From positions 23,984 through 76,668 of the forward strand of contig MHWG01000023.1 of assembly GCA_001824005.1 (NCBI GenBank): DNA of 52,685 nt, given 5' to 3'. Of this stretch, positions 41,462 through 47,684 are shown piece after piece. This DNA comes from Candidatus Zambryskibacteria bacterium RIFCSPLOWO2_01_FULL_47_14 (lineage in GTDB: Bacteria > Patescibacteria > Paceibacteria > UBA9973 > Zambryskibacteraceae). Under the pieces are notes generated by a model. That model was not told the DNA's origin and did not search any database. It worked only from the letters and a program-made list of their open reading frames with translations. A program made the translations under genes and the position numbers. Within the stretch, counting starts at the first letter, position 1; every line of letters starts with the position of its first letter.

Positions 41462-42013
41462 TTATTTCGCTTTTTTGCCGAAGTTGAAGACCGTGCGTTT
41501 GATCCGCTCGCGACGATCGGTGGAGCCGAAATGCTTGAGATAGCCAAACTTCTTTACTCTGACCTTAAAGCCGGCAAACCAGAGGATGCCGTTTCGAAGC
41601 TCGTTTGTCGTGTCGCCGAAGATAATTCTTTGAGCCAAGGGGATAGTGTCTGAAGTGACGAACATCCTAGCGGTCTTCCCCTTCTGAAGCTTCGCCCAAG
41701 TGAACTCGCTGGTAAATTTGAAAGCGAAGCCCGGCAGCCACGTGCGGTCGAAGAGGCCCTTCAGAAGCGCCGGCATAGTGGACCACCAAGAGGGGTAGAA
41801 GATCACGAAGTGATCGCACCAATTGACATTTTCTTGAAAGGCGACGAGGTCCGGCTCCAGCTCCTGCTTGAGGCGATAGCCGTGATGGAGAATAGGATCG
41901 AACTGCATATCGCCGATATTCATCCGGCACACCTCGTGTCCCGCTTCCTCGGCGCCGCGCTGATACTCATCCGCCAGAGTGCAATTGAAGCTGTCGGAGT
42001 CGGGATGACCCAT
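41462..42013 (-). CDS. Flavodoxin-fold NAD(P)H-quinone reductase-like protein
   Basis: The 183-residue protein fits the Flavodoxin_2 (MdaB/KefF-like) family: GHPDSDSFN at the phosphate loop of FMN, then FVIFYPSWWSTMPALLKGLFDR and a C-terminal ILWFAGFKV. It would transfer hydride from NAD(P)H to quinones through flavin. The annotated ATG cuts off the first beta strand. In-frame codons just upstream encode IKKIFIL, which completes it, yet no ATG, GTG or TTG is available there; an AUA start is possible. Confidence 0.8.
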   Translation of the reverse strand: MGHPDSDSFNCTLADEYQRGAEEAGHEVCRMNIGDMQFDPILHHGYRLKQELEPDLVAFQENVNWCDHFVIFYPSWWSTMPALLKGLFDRTWLPGFAFKFTSEFTWAKLQKGKTARMFVTSDTIPLAQRIIFGDTTNELRNGILWFAGFKVRVKKFGYLKHFGSTDRRERIKRTVFNFGKKAK

Positions 42014-42158
42014 TAAAATGAAAATTTTTTTTATTTTTAAATTTCTAATTTCTAATTGACCTAATTTCTAAATAAACTCCAATATCTAATTTCCAATTAT
42101 TCATTGTGATTTGGTGCTTAGGCATTAATTAGGTTAATTAGAATAATTAGTAATTAGG

Positions 42159-42392
42159 TTAATTGTTCTTCATGATCTTTTGCAGTTCACTCTGATGCTT
42201 CCTCATCACCATCATGCTCGCAGACATCTCGCTCATGCCTTGCTTGGTCAGGGTCTTGATCTCATCGCCGATTTTTTTGAATAATTCCGGATTCCTCTCC
42301 ATGGCACTAGTGAGTATCTCCCTTTGCGCCTCCGGCACATCCTTGAGCTTATGTTTGAGCGCCTGTTTTAAGAAAAAGTCTTTGATACCCAT
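42159..42392 (-). CDS. Small hypothetical helical protein (77 aa)
   Basis: The product starts MGIKDFFLKQALKHKLKDV and ends with a Met-rich helical part (MSASMMVMRKHQ). It looks like two or three helices. No recognisable family or ribosome site. Flanked on both sides by AT-rich degenerate repeats. Confidence 0.5.
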   Translation of the reverse strand: MGIKDFFLKQALKHKLKDVPEAQREILTSAMERNPELFKKIGDEIKTLTKQGMSEMSASMMVMRKHQSELQKIMKNN

Positions 42393-42513
42393 ATGAATAT
42401 TATACCTAAATCCGAAGCTCGAAGCACGAATTTCGAAACAAATTCAAATTGTTTAAATATTTGAAATTCAAAACTTAAATATTGTTTCGGATTTCGACAT
42501 TCGGATTTCGAGC

Positions 42514-43239
42514 TTACCTCAAGTAGGTCTTGAGGGTATAAATCCAATCCTCATCTGTGTCTTGTTCCGAGGCGAGCATGGTGTTCAAGAGCCATTCCAT
42601 GTAGCGACGGTCAGTCTTCTGCACTTCCGCAATAGGTTTGCCTTTGTACTTGCCGAAGATGAAATTTTTGAAAAGTGTTGGGCGGCTAGAAATTTCAATC
42701 ATTTTTTCTATATCAGGAAGTTTCGTGTAAAGCCTTTTAAATAATGCTTCCAAAACATTCACATCCCCTTTCGCGTCATGGGCTGTGCCTGGTACTTCGA
42801 GCTCCAGGAAGTAGCGCAGGTATTGGATATTGTGTTCCGGAATTTTGTTGTCCGGATCGAGATATCTTGTGACCCGCAGAGTATCGATGAAGCGCGGCAC
42901 CTCCAGACCTTCTGCTTTAAGCATGGCGATGTCGAAGAGAGCGTTGTGAGCCACGAGCACGCCGTTTTTAAGCAAACTTTCGAGCTCTCGTTTCATTTCT
43001 GACTGCGAGAATGCTTCCGCATTCTCGACCATTTTGTTGGTGATGTGGGTAATGCTCATGGCTTTCACTGAGATGGGAATAGGGGGTTTGAAATAACTCG
43101 ACCTCATCTGGACTACGTCTCCGCCCTCTCCTAGCTCTAGGAGAGGGTTGGGTGAGGTCTTGTAGCAAACCTGACACAGCCGATCCTTGCTCGGCTCATT
43201 TCCCGTCGCTTCGGTGTCAAGAAAAATCAGTTCGGACAT
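42514..43239 (-). CDS. DEDD 3'-5' exonuclease, ExoX-like
   Basis: 241 residues. The DnaQ-fold nuclease has FLDTEATG (Asp and Glu, motif I), HNALFDIAML (Asp, motif II) and HDAKGDVN (motif III, DEDDh). A C-terminal segment with FGKYKGKPIAEV, RYMEWLL resembles the ExoX-like C-terminal domain. It likely degrades single-stranded DNA or proofreads. Residues about 29-42 (TSPNPLLELGEGGD) come from a palindromic insertion. Confidence 0.9.
   Translation of the reverse strand: MSELIFLDTEATGNEPSKDRLCQVCYKTSPNPLLELGEGGDVVQMRSSYFKPPIPISVKAMSITHITNKMVENAEAFSQSEMKRELESLLKNGVLVAHNALFDIAMLKAEGLEVPRFIDTLRVTRYLDPDNKIPEHNIQYLRYFLELEVPGTAHDAKGDVNVLEALFKRLYTKLPDIEKMIEISSRPTLFKNFIFGKYKGKPIAEVQKTDRRYMEWLLNTMLASEQDTDEDWIYTLKTYLR
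43100..43159. repeat. Palindromic element in frame within exonuclease gene
   Basis: Left arm GACCTCA and right arm GGTGAGGTC surround an inner hairpin CCCTCTCCTAG-ct-CTAGGAGAGGG (43124-43134, 43137-43147). The left arm is partly degraded compared with leuS. Confidence 0.88.
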
Positions 43240-43273
43240 GGGTTAATAAATAGTATGAATTAAACAAAAAGAA

Positions 43274-43321
43274 AGAGCCAGCGGAGAAGTCGCGTTCCTG
43301 CTGACTCCTCCTACTGGCTCT
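43274..43321 (-). terminator. Terminator overlapping stop codon
   Basis: AGAGCCAG / CTGGCTCT (43274-43281, 43314-43321) overlaps the stop codon of the gene ending at 43320; the minus side continues TTCTTTTTG. Confidence 0.6.
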
Positions 43322-44042
43322 ACACCGTTACCGTGTCCTTCGTGAGCTCGACGATCTTCTGCGTTGCTCGTTTGGCGTACTCGTCGTCACATCGGCTGGT
43401 AGGGATTACCAGTCTTGAGATCTCCAACCAGTCCTCCAGAGACGAAGCGAGTGCTTCCATCTTCTCGACAGCATGCTTCCATTGAGGTTTGCTGTCCCAC
43501 TTGCTATGCTGGCTTGCAACCCACTTCCACTCGGCAAGTGTCTTCGCGTGATTGGCCGCCCTCTCAAGCATCACAGCATGTTGAACCTCGTACTTACCCG
43601 AGAAGTCATGCTTGGCATTGAGAGGAAAAGTGTTGTATTGCCTTTCCTTCACATACCCGTAGGCAATCACGCACTTTTCGAAGGTCGCCGCGAGCTCGCA
43701 GAGCTTGAGAACTTCCATAGGCCATGGGTCAGGATCCTCATGGTAGTGACTAAAAGCCATGGTCATCGCGTGCTGCAGGATGGCGTGGTGATCCTCAAAC
43801 GTTCGCGCTTTCGCTTGAAGCTGTTTGAGAATCTCACGCGATGCCTCCTGCTCGTATCTCCTGCCCTGTTCGCCATCGAACGGAAGAAGTAGCCCACGGT
43901 CCTTCCGCTCGAAAGCGAAGGCTGTTTGCGCGACCTTCAACCACTCTGAAAATGGTATTGCGTCGTAAGTACCAGCCCCGCGAAATACCTCGAAAGCGAG
44001 GTATATGCCAAGCTTGGCCACAGCCTCACTGAATGTCATCAT
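43320..44042 (-). CDS. Hypothetical helical protein (240 aa)
   Basis: Start at 44042, supported by TAGGAG five nt upstream. The product begins MMTFSEAVAKLGIYLAF and is a Trp- and His-rich, mostly helical soluble protein with several WK pairs (for example EWKWVASQHSKWDSK). No recognised family. A TPR-like or other helical repeat arrangement is possible from regular Ala and Leu spacing but is not certain. Self-terminating single gene with more GC-rich codons than its neighbours. Confidence 0.55.
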   Translation of the reverse strand: MMTFSEAVAKLGIYLAFEVFRGAGTYDAIPFSEWLKVAQTAFAFERKDRGLLLPFDGEQGRRYEQEASREILKQLQAKARTFEDHHAILQHAMTMAFSHYHEDPDPWPMEVLKLCELAATFEKCVIAYGYVKERQYNTFPLNAKHDFSGKYEVQHAVMLERAANHAKTLAEWKWVASQHSKWDSKPQWKHAVEKMEALASSLEDWLEISRLVIPTSRCDDEYAKRATQKIVELTKDTVTV

Positions 44043-44050
44043 GTGAACTC

Positions 44051-44890
44051 CTATCTGCTGTCTGCTTCCACTATACACAATTCTTCGAGAGCGGCTAGAT
44101 CGAAGGAGGTGGCAGTACTCGCGTCGCCTTGATTCAATTTATACATGATGGAGCGCGGATCGAGGATGTGCTCGAGGCCGAGGGCGTGGCCGAACTCGTG
44201 AGCGAGGATACGCACCAGCTTCGCATGACTTCCAAATTCGTAAATATTGATCCTCTGCCCTTCCACATCGCTCCAGTAAACTCCGCCCTCATATGTCTCG
44301 CCGCGAGAAGCGCCGACGGTGTTGTACTGATTGACGTTCAAGTTGAGCTCGCGCGCTAAGCGATTGAGTCGGTCAACCATTTTGTTAAGTTCATCGATTC
44401 TGCCGTTGAGTTCGTTTTCGAGTGTCTGAACCTGGTTGAATTCGGCTTCCGTAACACGCTTCTTGCGGTTGAGTTCAGCAATTTTTGCTTCATAAGCAAT
44501 TTTGAGCGCGTTATACTCGGATTTGAGTTTAAGATAATTCGATTCAAGCGCATTGTAGTCCGCCTCATCTTCCTTGATGCCGGATTCTATAGTGCCAAGC
44601 GCTTCCGTCACCTCCTGTCGATAATCGTAAATGAGATTGACCGGTAGCGAAGCGTTATCCTGGGCATAAATAAAGAGGTCTCTCCCCGAAGCCGTCTCCC
44701 AGACGGCTTCGGCCTCCTTCATTGCGCTGATCAGCTCTCGTCTGGAAAGACCGAAACGGCTGTCGAAGGCGCCGATTTCATAAGCAATAGGCCGCGAACA
44801 AGCCGGTATTTCGCGATTTCGATACAATTGCCAGGCCAGGAGGAGAAGTATGACAAATAGGATGGTGGAAAGGGACTTGAGCATTTGCAT
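44051..44890 (-). CDS. Matrixin-type metalloprotease (M10) with coiled coil
   Basis: 279 residues. A hydrophobic anchor (about 8-22), a region with WETASG, then a long coiled coil at about 95-185 inserted before the catalytic part. The zinc site is HEFGHALGLEH (about 232), with MYKL as the Met-turn (SIMYKL). It resembles secreted matrixins, which cleave proteins outside the cell. The coiled coil could hold it to a partner. It is upstream of the 43320 gene. Confidence 0.85.
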   Translation of the reverse strand: MQMLKSLSTILFVILLLLAWQLYRNREIPACSRPIAYEIGAFDSRFGLSRRELISAMKEAEAVWETASGRDLFIYAQDNASLPVNLIYDYRQEVTEALGTIESGIKEDEADYNALESNYLKLKSEYNALKIAYEAKIAELNRKKRVTEAEFNQVQTLENELNGRIDELNKMVDRLNRLARELNLNVNQYNTVGASRGETYEGGVYWSDVEGQRINIYEFGSHAKLVRILAHEFGHALGLEHILDPRSIMYKLNQGDASTATSFDLAALEELCIVEADSR

Positions 44891-44902
44891 AATTATTTAT
44901 GG

Positions 44903-44908
44903 TATAAT
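44903..44908 (+). promoter_or_regulatory. Extended -10 box TATAAT before SWIB gene
   Basis: TGGTATAAT on the plus strand, about 70 nt upstream of the ATG; no clear -35. Confidence 0.45.
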
Positions 44909-44921
44909 GGCTCTTGTCCAG

Positions 44922-44943
44922 CCCGCCTTAAGGCCGAGGCGGG
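44922..44943. repeat. CCCGCCT / AGGCGGG palindrome
   Basis: Seven-bp arms with an 8-nt centre TAAGGCCG in the leader region of the SWIB gene. It resembles short GC palindromes scattered in intergenic regions of this window. Confidence 0.5.
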
Positions 44944-44976
44944 ATGTTTAGAACTTAACACCAATTAATTCAATCT

Positions 44977-45234
44977 ATGGTAAGAACTGCGAATGCGGCT
45001 CTCCTTAGGCCGATGACCCTGTCGCCCGAACTCGAGGCGGTGGTGGGCCAGGGCCCAATGCCGAGAGGCGAAGTGGTCAAGAAAATGTGGGAATACATCA
45101 AGAAGCACGATCTCCAGAATCCCGCAAACAAAAGAAACATTCTGGCGGACGAGAAGCTGAAGCCTATCTTCGGCGGCAAGAGCGAAGTAACAATGTTTGA
45201 GATGACGAAGCTCGCCTCCGGGCACATGAAGTAA
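44977..45234 (+). CDS. SWIB/MDM2-domain protein
   Basis: The 85-residue protein is a single SWIB domain: PLTLSPEL-like start (MTLSPELEAVVG), MPRGEVVKKMWEYIKKHDLQNPANKR (about 28-53), ILADEKLKPIFGGK and a final FEMTKLASGHMK. SWIB domains are common in eukaryotic chromatin remodelers and also occur in Chlamydiae and Patescibacteria. A DNA or nucleoid role is likely but unproven. It has its own promoter and a strong terminator. Confidence 0.88.
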   Translation: MVRTANAALLRPMTLSPELEAVVGQGPMPRGEVVKKMWEYIKKHDLQNPANKRNILADEKLKPIFGGKSEVTMFEMTKLASGHMK

Positions 45235-45260
45235 TAATCCGATAGGATTATAAATGAGTT

Positions 45261-45297
45261 AAGCCGCCCCGACCGAAAGGTCGGGGCGGCTTTGTTT
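45261..45297 (+). terminator. Strong intrinsic terminator
   Basis: AAGCCGCCCCGACC-gaaa-GGTCGGGGCGGCTTT followed by GTTTG. It lies between convergent genes and can serve both. Confidence 0.88.
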
Positions 45298-45298
45298 G

Positions 45299-45655
45299 TC
45301 AGCCGATGATCTTCAGGAGTTCGCCGAAGTCTGGCGGCTTCGGCAGGAAGTATGCGTTGAATGACGGAGCAATCAACTCTTCGTACGACCCACCTCCACC
45401 GCTCATGAGAACAAACGTGATACCTCTCGTTTGTTCCCGCTCTCTCATGCGGGCGAGCAATTCGATACCGGTCATCTCCGGCATGTCCTGATCAGAGAGA
45501 ACAGCGTCGAATTGTTCTCCCGATTCAATGCTGTTCCAGGCCTCGGCTCCATTGGTAACGGCGACGACTTCGAACCCGTACCGCGTAAGTCGCCTGGTGA
45601 TCGTCTCTCGAACCGCTGGATCATCCTCAACTACGAGAATCTTGTATCCGGCCAT
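45299..45655 (-). CDS. Response regulator, receiver domain only
   Basis: A 118-residue CheY-like protein. The acidic pocket is VEDD (about 9-11), the phosphoacceptor Asp is in LSDQDMP (about 54), Ser in LMSGGG and Lys in LPKPP near the end. There is no output domain. AAGGAGG precedes the ATG. No histidine kinase is in view, so the partner is elsewhere. Single-gene cassette with TTGACT/TATATT promoter. Confidence 0.9.
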   Translation of the reverse strand: MAGYKILVVEDDPAVRETITRRLTRYGFEVVAVTNGAEAWNSIESGEQFDAVLSDQDMPEMTGIELLARMREREQTRGITFVLMSGGGGSYEELIAPSFNAYFLPKPPDFGELLKIIG

Positions 45656-45680
45656 TTGGCCTCCTTTCTTTTCCTATTCA

Positions 45681-45708
45681 AATATAACATAGAAATATTT
45701 AAAGTCAA
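45681..45708 (-). promoter_or_regulatory. Promoter of response regulator
   Basis: Minus-strand TTGACT (45703-45708), 16-nt spacer, TATATT (45681-45686). Confidence 0.55.
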
Positions 45709-45739
45709 CGACTTCGTCGTCGCTTCTGTCAATGTCTGT

Positions 45740-45850
45740 GACCGCGCATAATTTTCTGCTGAAAATTTACTCGCCCCCCGCTCCCGCCGTCGCGGTCCGC
45801 GTTCCACAAACCGAAAAACTGCCGTTCAGGCAGTTGTTTCGTGTTTGTGG
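45740..45850. repeat. 111-bp inverted repeat, arm 1, at tRNA-Ala(CGC) 3' end
   Basis: Inverted copy of 46814-46924, about 85 % identical by eye without gaps. Read from the tRNA outward it starts with the TCCA end, then a hairpin CCACAAAC ... GTTTGTGG around AACTGCC-x-GGCAGTTTTT, followed by a G-rich stretch and an A/T hairpin. Confidence 0.8.
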
Positions 45851-45918
45851 ACCTATCGAGAATCGCACTCGAGTCTCGGCAATGCGAATGCCGTGTTCTA
45901 CTACTAAACTATAGGCCC
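45848..45918 (-). tRNA. tRNA-Ala (anticodon CGC), unusual loops
   Basis: A 71-nt cloverleaf. Acceptor GGGCCTA / TAGGTCC includes the G3-U70 pair that marks tRNA-Ala; the anticodon loop TTCGCAT gives CGC. The D-loop AGTAGTA lacks the G18-G19 pair and the T-loop is TGCGATT, with G in place of U55. No CCA is encoded. It begins at the base directly after the dedA stop codon. Confidence 0.85.
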
Positions 45919-46506
45919 TTATTCTTTTTTTTCTTTCCAGTATTCTAAAGCAGGCGGAATCAAGGATATCACGATTATAAGCCCCACAATAGGCAGGATG
46001 TAGCGGTCGGCATCGGGAATTACCCGGCCGAAGAAATATCCAAGAAGCGTCATGCCGGCGGCCCAGCAAATGCCGCCTATCACGTTGTAGCGGGCGAAGG
46101 TCGCATACTTCATCCCTCCGACTCCCGCCATGATCGGCGCGAAGGTACGCACTATCGGCACGAAACGTGCGAGAAAAATAGTTTTGGCCCCGTACTTCTC
46201 GAAAAATTGAGATGTTTTCTCTACATGCGATGGCTTGAAGAAGAAGGACTCCAGCCGGGAGAAAATTTTCGGCCCCGCCTTTCTGCCGAAGGTGTAGCCC
46301 ACCGCATCGCCCAAAATAGCGGCAACGAGGAGAAGGAGAATAAGTGGCAAGATCGAGAAATAGCCCTGCGAAGCAAGGAATCCGGCAGTAAAGAGCAGAG
46401 AATCGCCGGGCAAGAAGAAGCCGAAGAAGAGCCCCGACTCGGCGAAGACAATGGCGAAAAGCCCGATGTAGCCGCCGAACTCAATAAGTTTTATCAGATC
46501 AAACAT
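45919..46506 (-). CDS. DedA-family membrane protein
   Basis: 195 residues with the DedA/SNARE-associated layout: FAIVFAESGLFFGFFLPGDSLLFTAG (seen in part as FLPGDSLLFTAG), GYTFGRKAG, and FLARFVPIVRTFAPIMAGVG (given as ARFVPIVRTFAP). DedA proteins act as flippases of polyprenyl or phospholipid carriers in other bacteria. The ATG lies one base after the 3' end of tRNA-Ala(TGC), and the stop codon is immediately before tRNA-Ala(CGC). Processing of the tRNAs would release the mRNA. Confidence 0.93.
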   Translation of the reverse strand: MFDLIKLIEFGGYIGLFAIVFAESGLFFGFFLPGDSLLFTAGFLASQGYFSILPLILLLLVAAILGDAVGYTFGRKAGPKIFSRLESFFFKPSHVEKTSQFFEKYGAKTIFLARFVPIVRTFAPIMAGVGGMKYATFARYNVIGGICWAAGMTLLGYFFGRVIPDADRYILPIVGLIIVISLIPPALEYWKEKKE

Positions 46507-46507
46507 G

Positions 46508-46580
46508 TGGACCCTAGCGGATTCGAACCGCTGACCTCCTCATTGCAAATGAGGCGCTCTACCAACTAAGCTAAGGGCCC
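46508..46580 (-). tRNA. tRNA-Ala (anticodon TGC)
   Basis: 73 nt; acceptor GGGCCCT / AGGGTCC with G3-U70; anticodon loop TTTGCAA; canonical T-loop TTCGAAT. No CCA encoded. Directly followed by the dedA start codon. Confidence 0.97.
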
Positions 46581-46635
46581 ACCCAATAAACTTGATTCTA
46601 ACCCAAAAGTGAAGCAAAATAAAGTTCCAAAATAA

Positions 46636-46708
46636 GGGCCTGTAGCTCAATTGGTAGAGCGCAGCTATGGCATAGCTGAGGTAAGGGGATCGTAGCCCCT
46701 CAGGTCCA
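46636..46708 (+). tRNA. tRNA-Ala (anticodon GGC), swapped T-loop pair
   Basis: 73 nt; acceptor GGGCCTG / CAGGTCC with G3-U70; anticodon loop ATGGCAT. T-loop is ATCGTAG instead of TTCGANT, so the usual T54-A58 pair is replaced by A54-U58. Confidence 0.93.
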
Positions 46709-46742
46709 CCCGACTTCGCCAAGGCTTCGCCGGGCGAGGCAG
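46709..46742. repeat. GC-rich short repeat between tRNAs
   Basis: CCCGACTTCGCCAAGGCTTC followed by GCCGGGCGAGGCAGGG, a pattern of short GC-rich palindromic repeat (CGCC.AAGGC..GCC) that is common between genes in this group. Confidence 0.45.
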
Positions 46743-46816
46743 GGACGATTAGCTCAACTGGTTAGAGCACGCGATTCACATTCGCGAGGTCACAGGTTCG
46801 AGCCCTGTATCGTCCA
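46743..46816 (+). tRNA. tRNA-Val (anticodon CAC)
   Basis: 74 nt; acceptor GGACGAT / ATCGTCC; anticodon loop TTCACAT; T-loop TTCGAGC. No CCA encoded. Arm 2 of the inverted repeat starts at its 3' end. Confidence 0.96.
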
Positions 46817-46924
46817 CAAACGCGAAACAACTGCCTGAATGGCAGTTTTTCGGTTTGTGGAGCGCACAGGGCGACGGCCTGAGCGGGGGCCGAGCAAATT
46901 TCTAGCAAGAAATTATGCGTGGCC
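46814..46924. repeat. 111-bp inverted repeat, arm 2, at tRNA-Val 3' end
   Basis: Partner of 45740-45850. The CAACTGCC-TGAAT-GGCAGTTTTT core could terminate the tRNA transcript. It ends near a second AT hairpin, AAATTTC / GAAATT. Confidence 0.8.
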
Positions 46925-47007
46925 ACGATAGACCTGAATGCGAAGCATACAAAAACTCTTCACAATATGTACCACTCTGGTCTGATATGGGCCATATTAA
47001 AATGTTG

Positions 47008-47034
47008 AAGGTGCCAATCATTGACTGGCACCTT
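47008..47034 (-). terminator. Terminator overlapping stop codon
   Basis: AAGGTGCCA / TGGCACCTT with the stop codon of the 47018 gene in the loop; the minus-side tail is CAACATTTT. Confidence 0.6.
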
Positions 47035-47329
47035 GTAGAATCTCCTTTTCTTGTCGGGCTGTGATCTTCTGCCAAAGCTCTTCCTCTCCGAGAATTTGTT
47101 CCAAAAGCAATACCGCCTTGAGATGGTACTGCTTAGGAATTGGGTCTAATCCCCACTTGCCTTGGATTCTGTAATCCTCGAGAACCATGTTCCAGAGACG
47201 TCTGCGTCGAGCCTTGCGCTTCTGACGCATTGCCCACTCTTCTTGCACAGAAAACACAATTTTGGCACAACCTGCCGGATGTCTCCAACAGCGCGACAAA
47301 CCATTACACGGAGATACGATATGTGACAC
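47018..47329 (-). CDS. Small Cys-containing basic protein (103 aa)
   Basis: GTG start at 47329, with GGGAGG four nt upstream. The N-terminus has three Cys plus His (CNGLSRCWRHPAGC, about 8-21), a plausible zinc site. A very basic patch RQKRKARRRR follows at about 35-44. The rest is helical with repeated Glu/Leu and a Gln-rich end. RNA or DNA binding is likely on charge grounds only. Self-terminating cassette with promoter at 47357-47384. Confidence 0.6.
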   Translation of the reverse strand: MSHIVSPCNGLSRCWRHPAGCAKIVFSVQEEWAMRQKRKARRRRLWNMVLEDYRIQGKWGLDPIPKQYHLKAVLLLEQILGEEELWQKITARQEKEILQGASQ

Positions 47330-47356
47330 AGGTCCTCCCTCTCAAATTCTGATTAG

Positions 47357-47384
47357 ACAATACAGGAATTAAGCTTATTTACAA
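47357..47384 (-). promoter_or_regulatory. Promoter of small Cys protein gene
   Basis: Minus-strand TTGTAA (47379-47384), 16-nt spacer, TATTGT (47357-47362). Confidence 0.5.
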
Positions 47385-47493
47385 AATACTCACCAATTCC
47401 AGTTTTAATAGTAAAATAGGATCACTAGCAATCTCTATATGAAAAGTTTCCCATTTATCTAGTAGTACTCCGCACAACTTTGAATTATTCTGC

Positions 47494-47672
47494 GGTTGTG
47501 GTATGTTGGAAGTAGAAACAAGTTCGGCCCGGCCGGGGACTCCTAGGAGTGGAGGTTCCCCGTCCGGTGGCACCTCGGGCTGGGCAATACGCCCCGCCAG
47601 ACAAAGGTGCCGGCCATTCAGGCCTCCACTCCACGCAAACCGCCGCGCACAAGTGTGCGCGGCTTTCATTTG
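47494..47672 (+). ncRNA. Candidate structured noncoding RNA
   Basis: A GC-rich island of about 180 nt in an otherwise AT-rich gap. Pairs are GGAGTGGAGG / CCTCCACTCC, GGCACCT / AGGTGCC and GCGGTT / AACCGC at the ends, which nest into one long structure. A rival hairpin uses the perfect palindrome ACTCCTAGGAGT. A terminator with a 10-bp stem (47642-47663) and TTTCATTT ends it. Promoter candidates: TTGAAT, 16 nt, TATGTT, which would start inside the structure, or TATTCT near 47489. The two short frames crossing it look like repeat-encoded nonsense (Pro/Arg/Gly rich). Confidence 0.45.
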
Positions 47673-47684
47673 CCCTATTTTGCT

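Noticed and set aside
45740..46924. Insertion sequence with tRNA cargo
   Set aside because: The inverted repeats look like IS ends, but no transposase is between them and each arm is fused to a different tRNA end.
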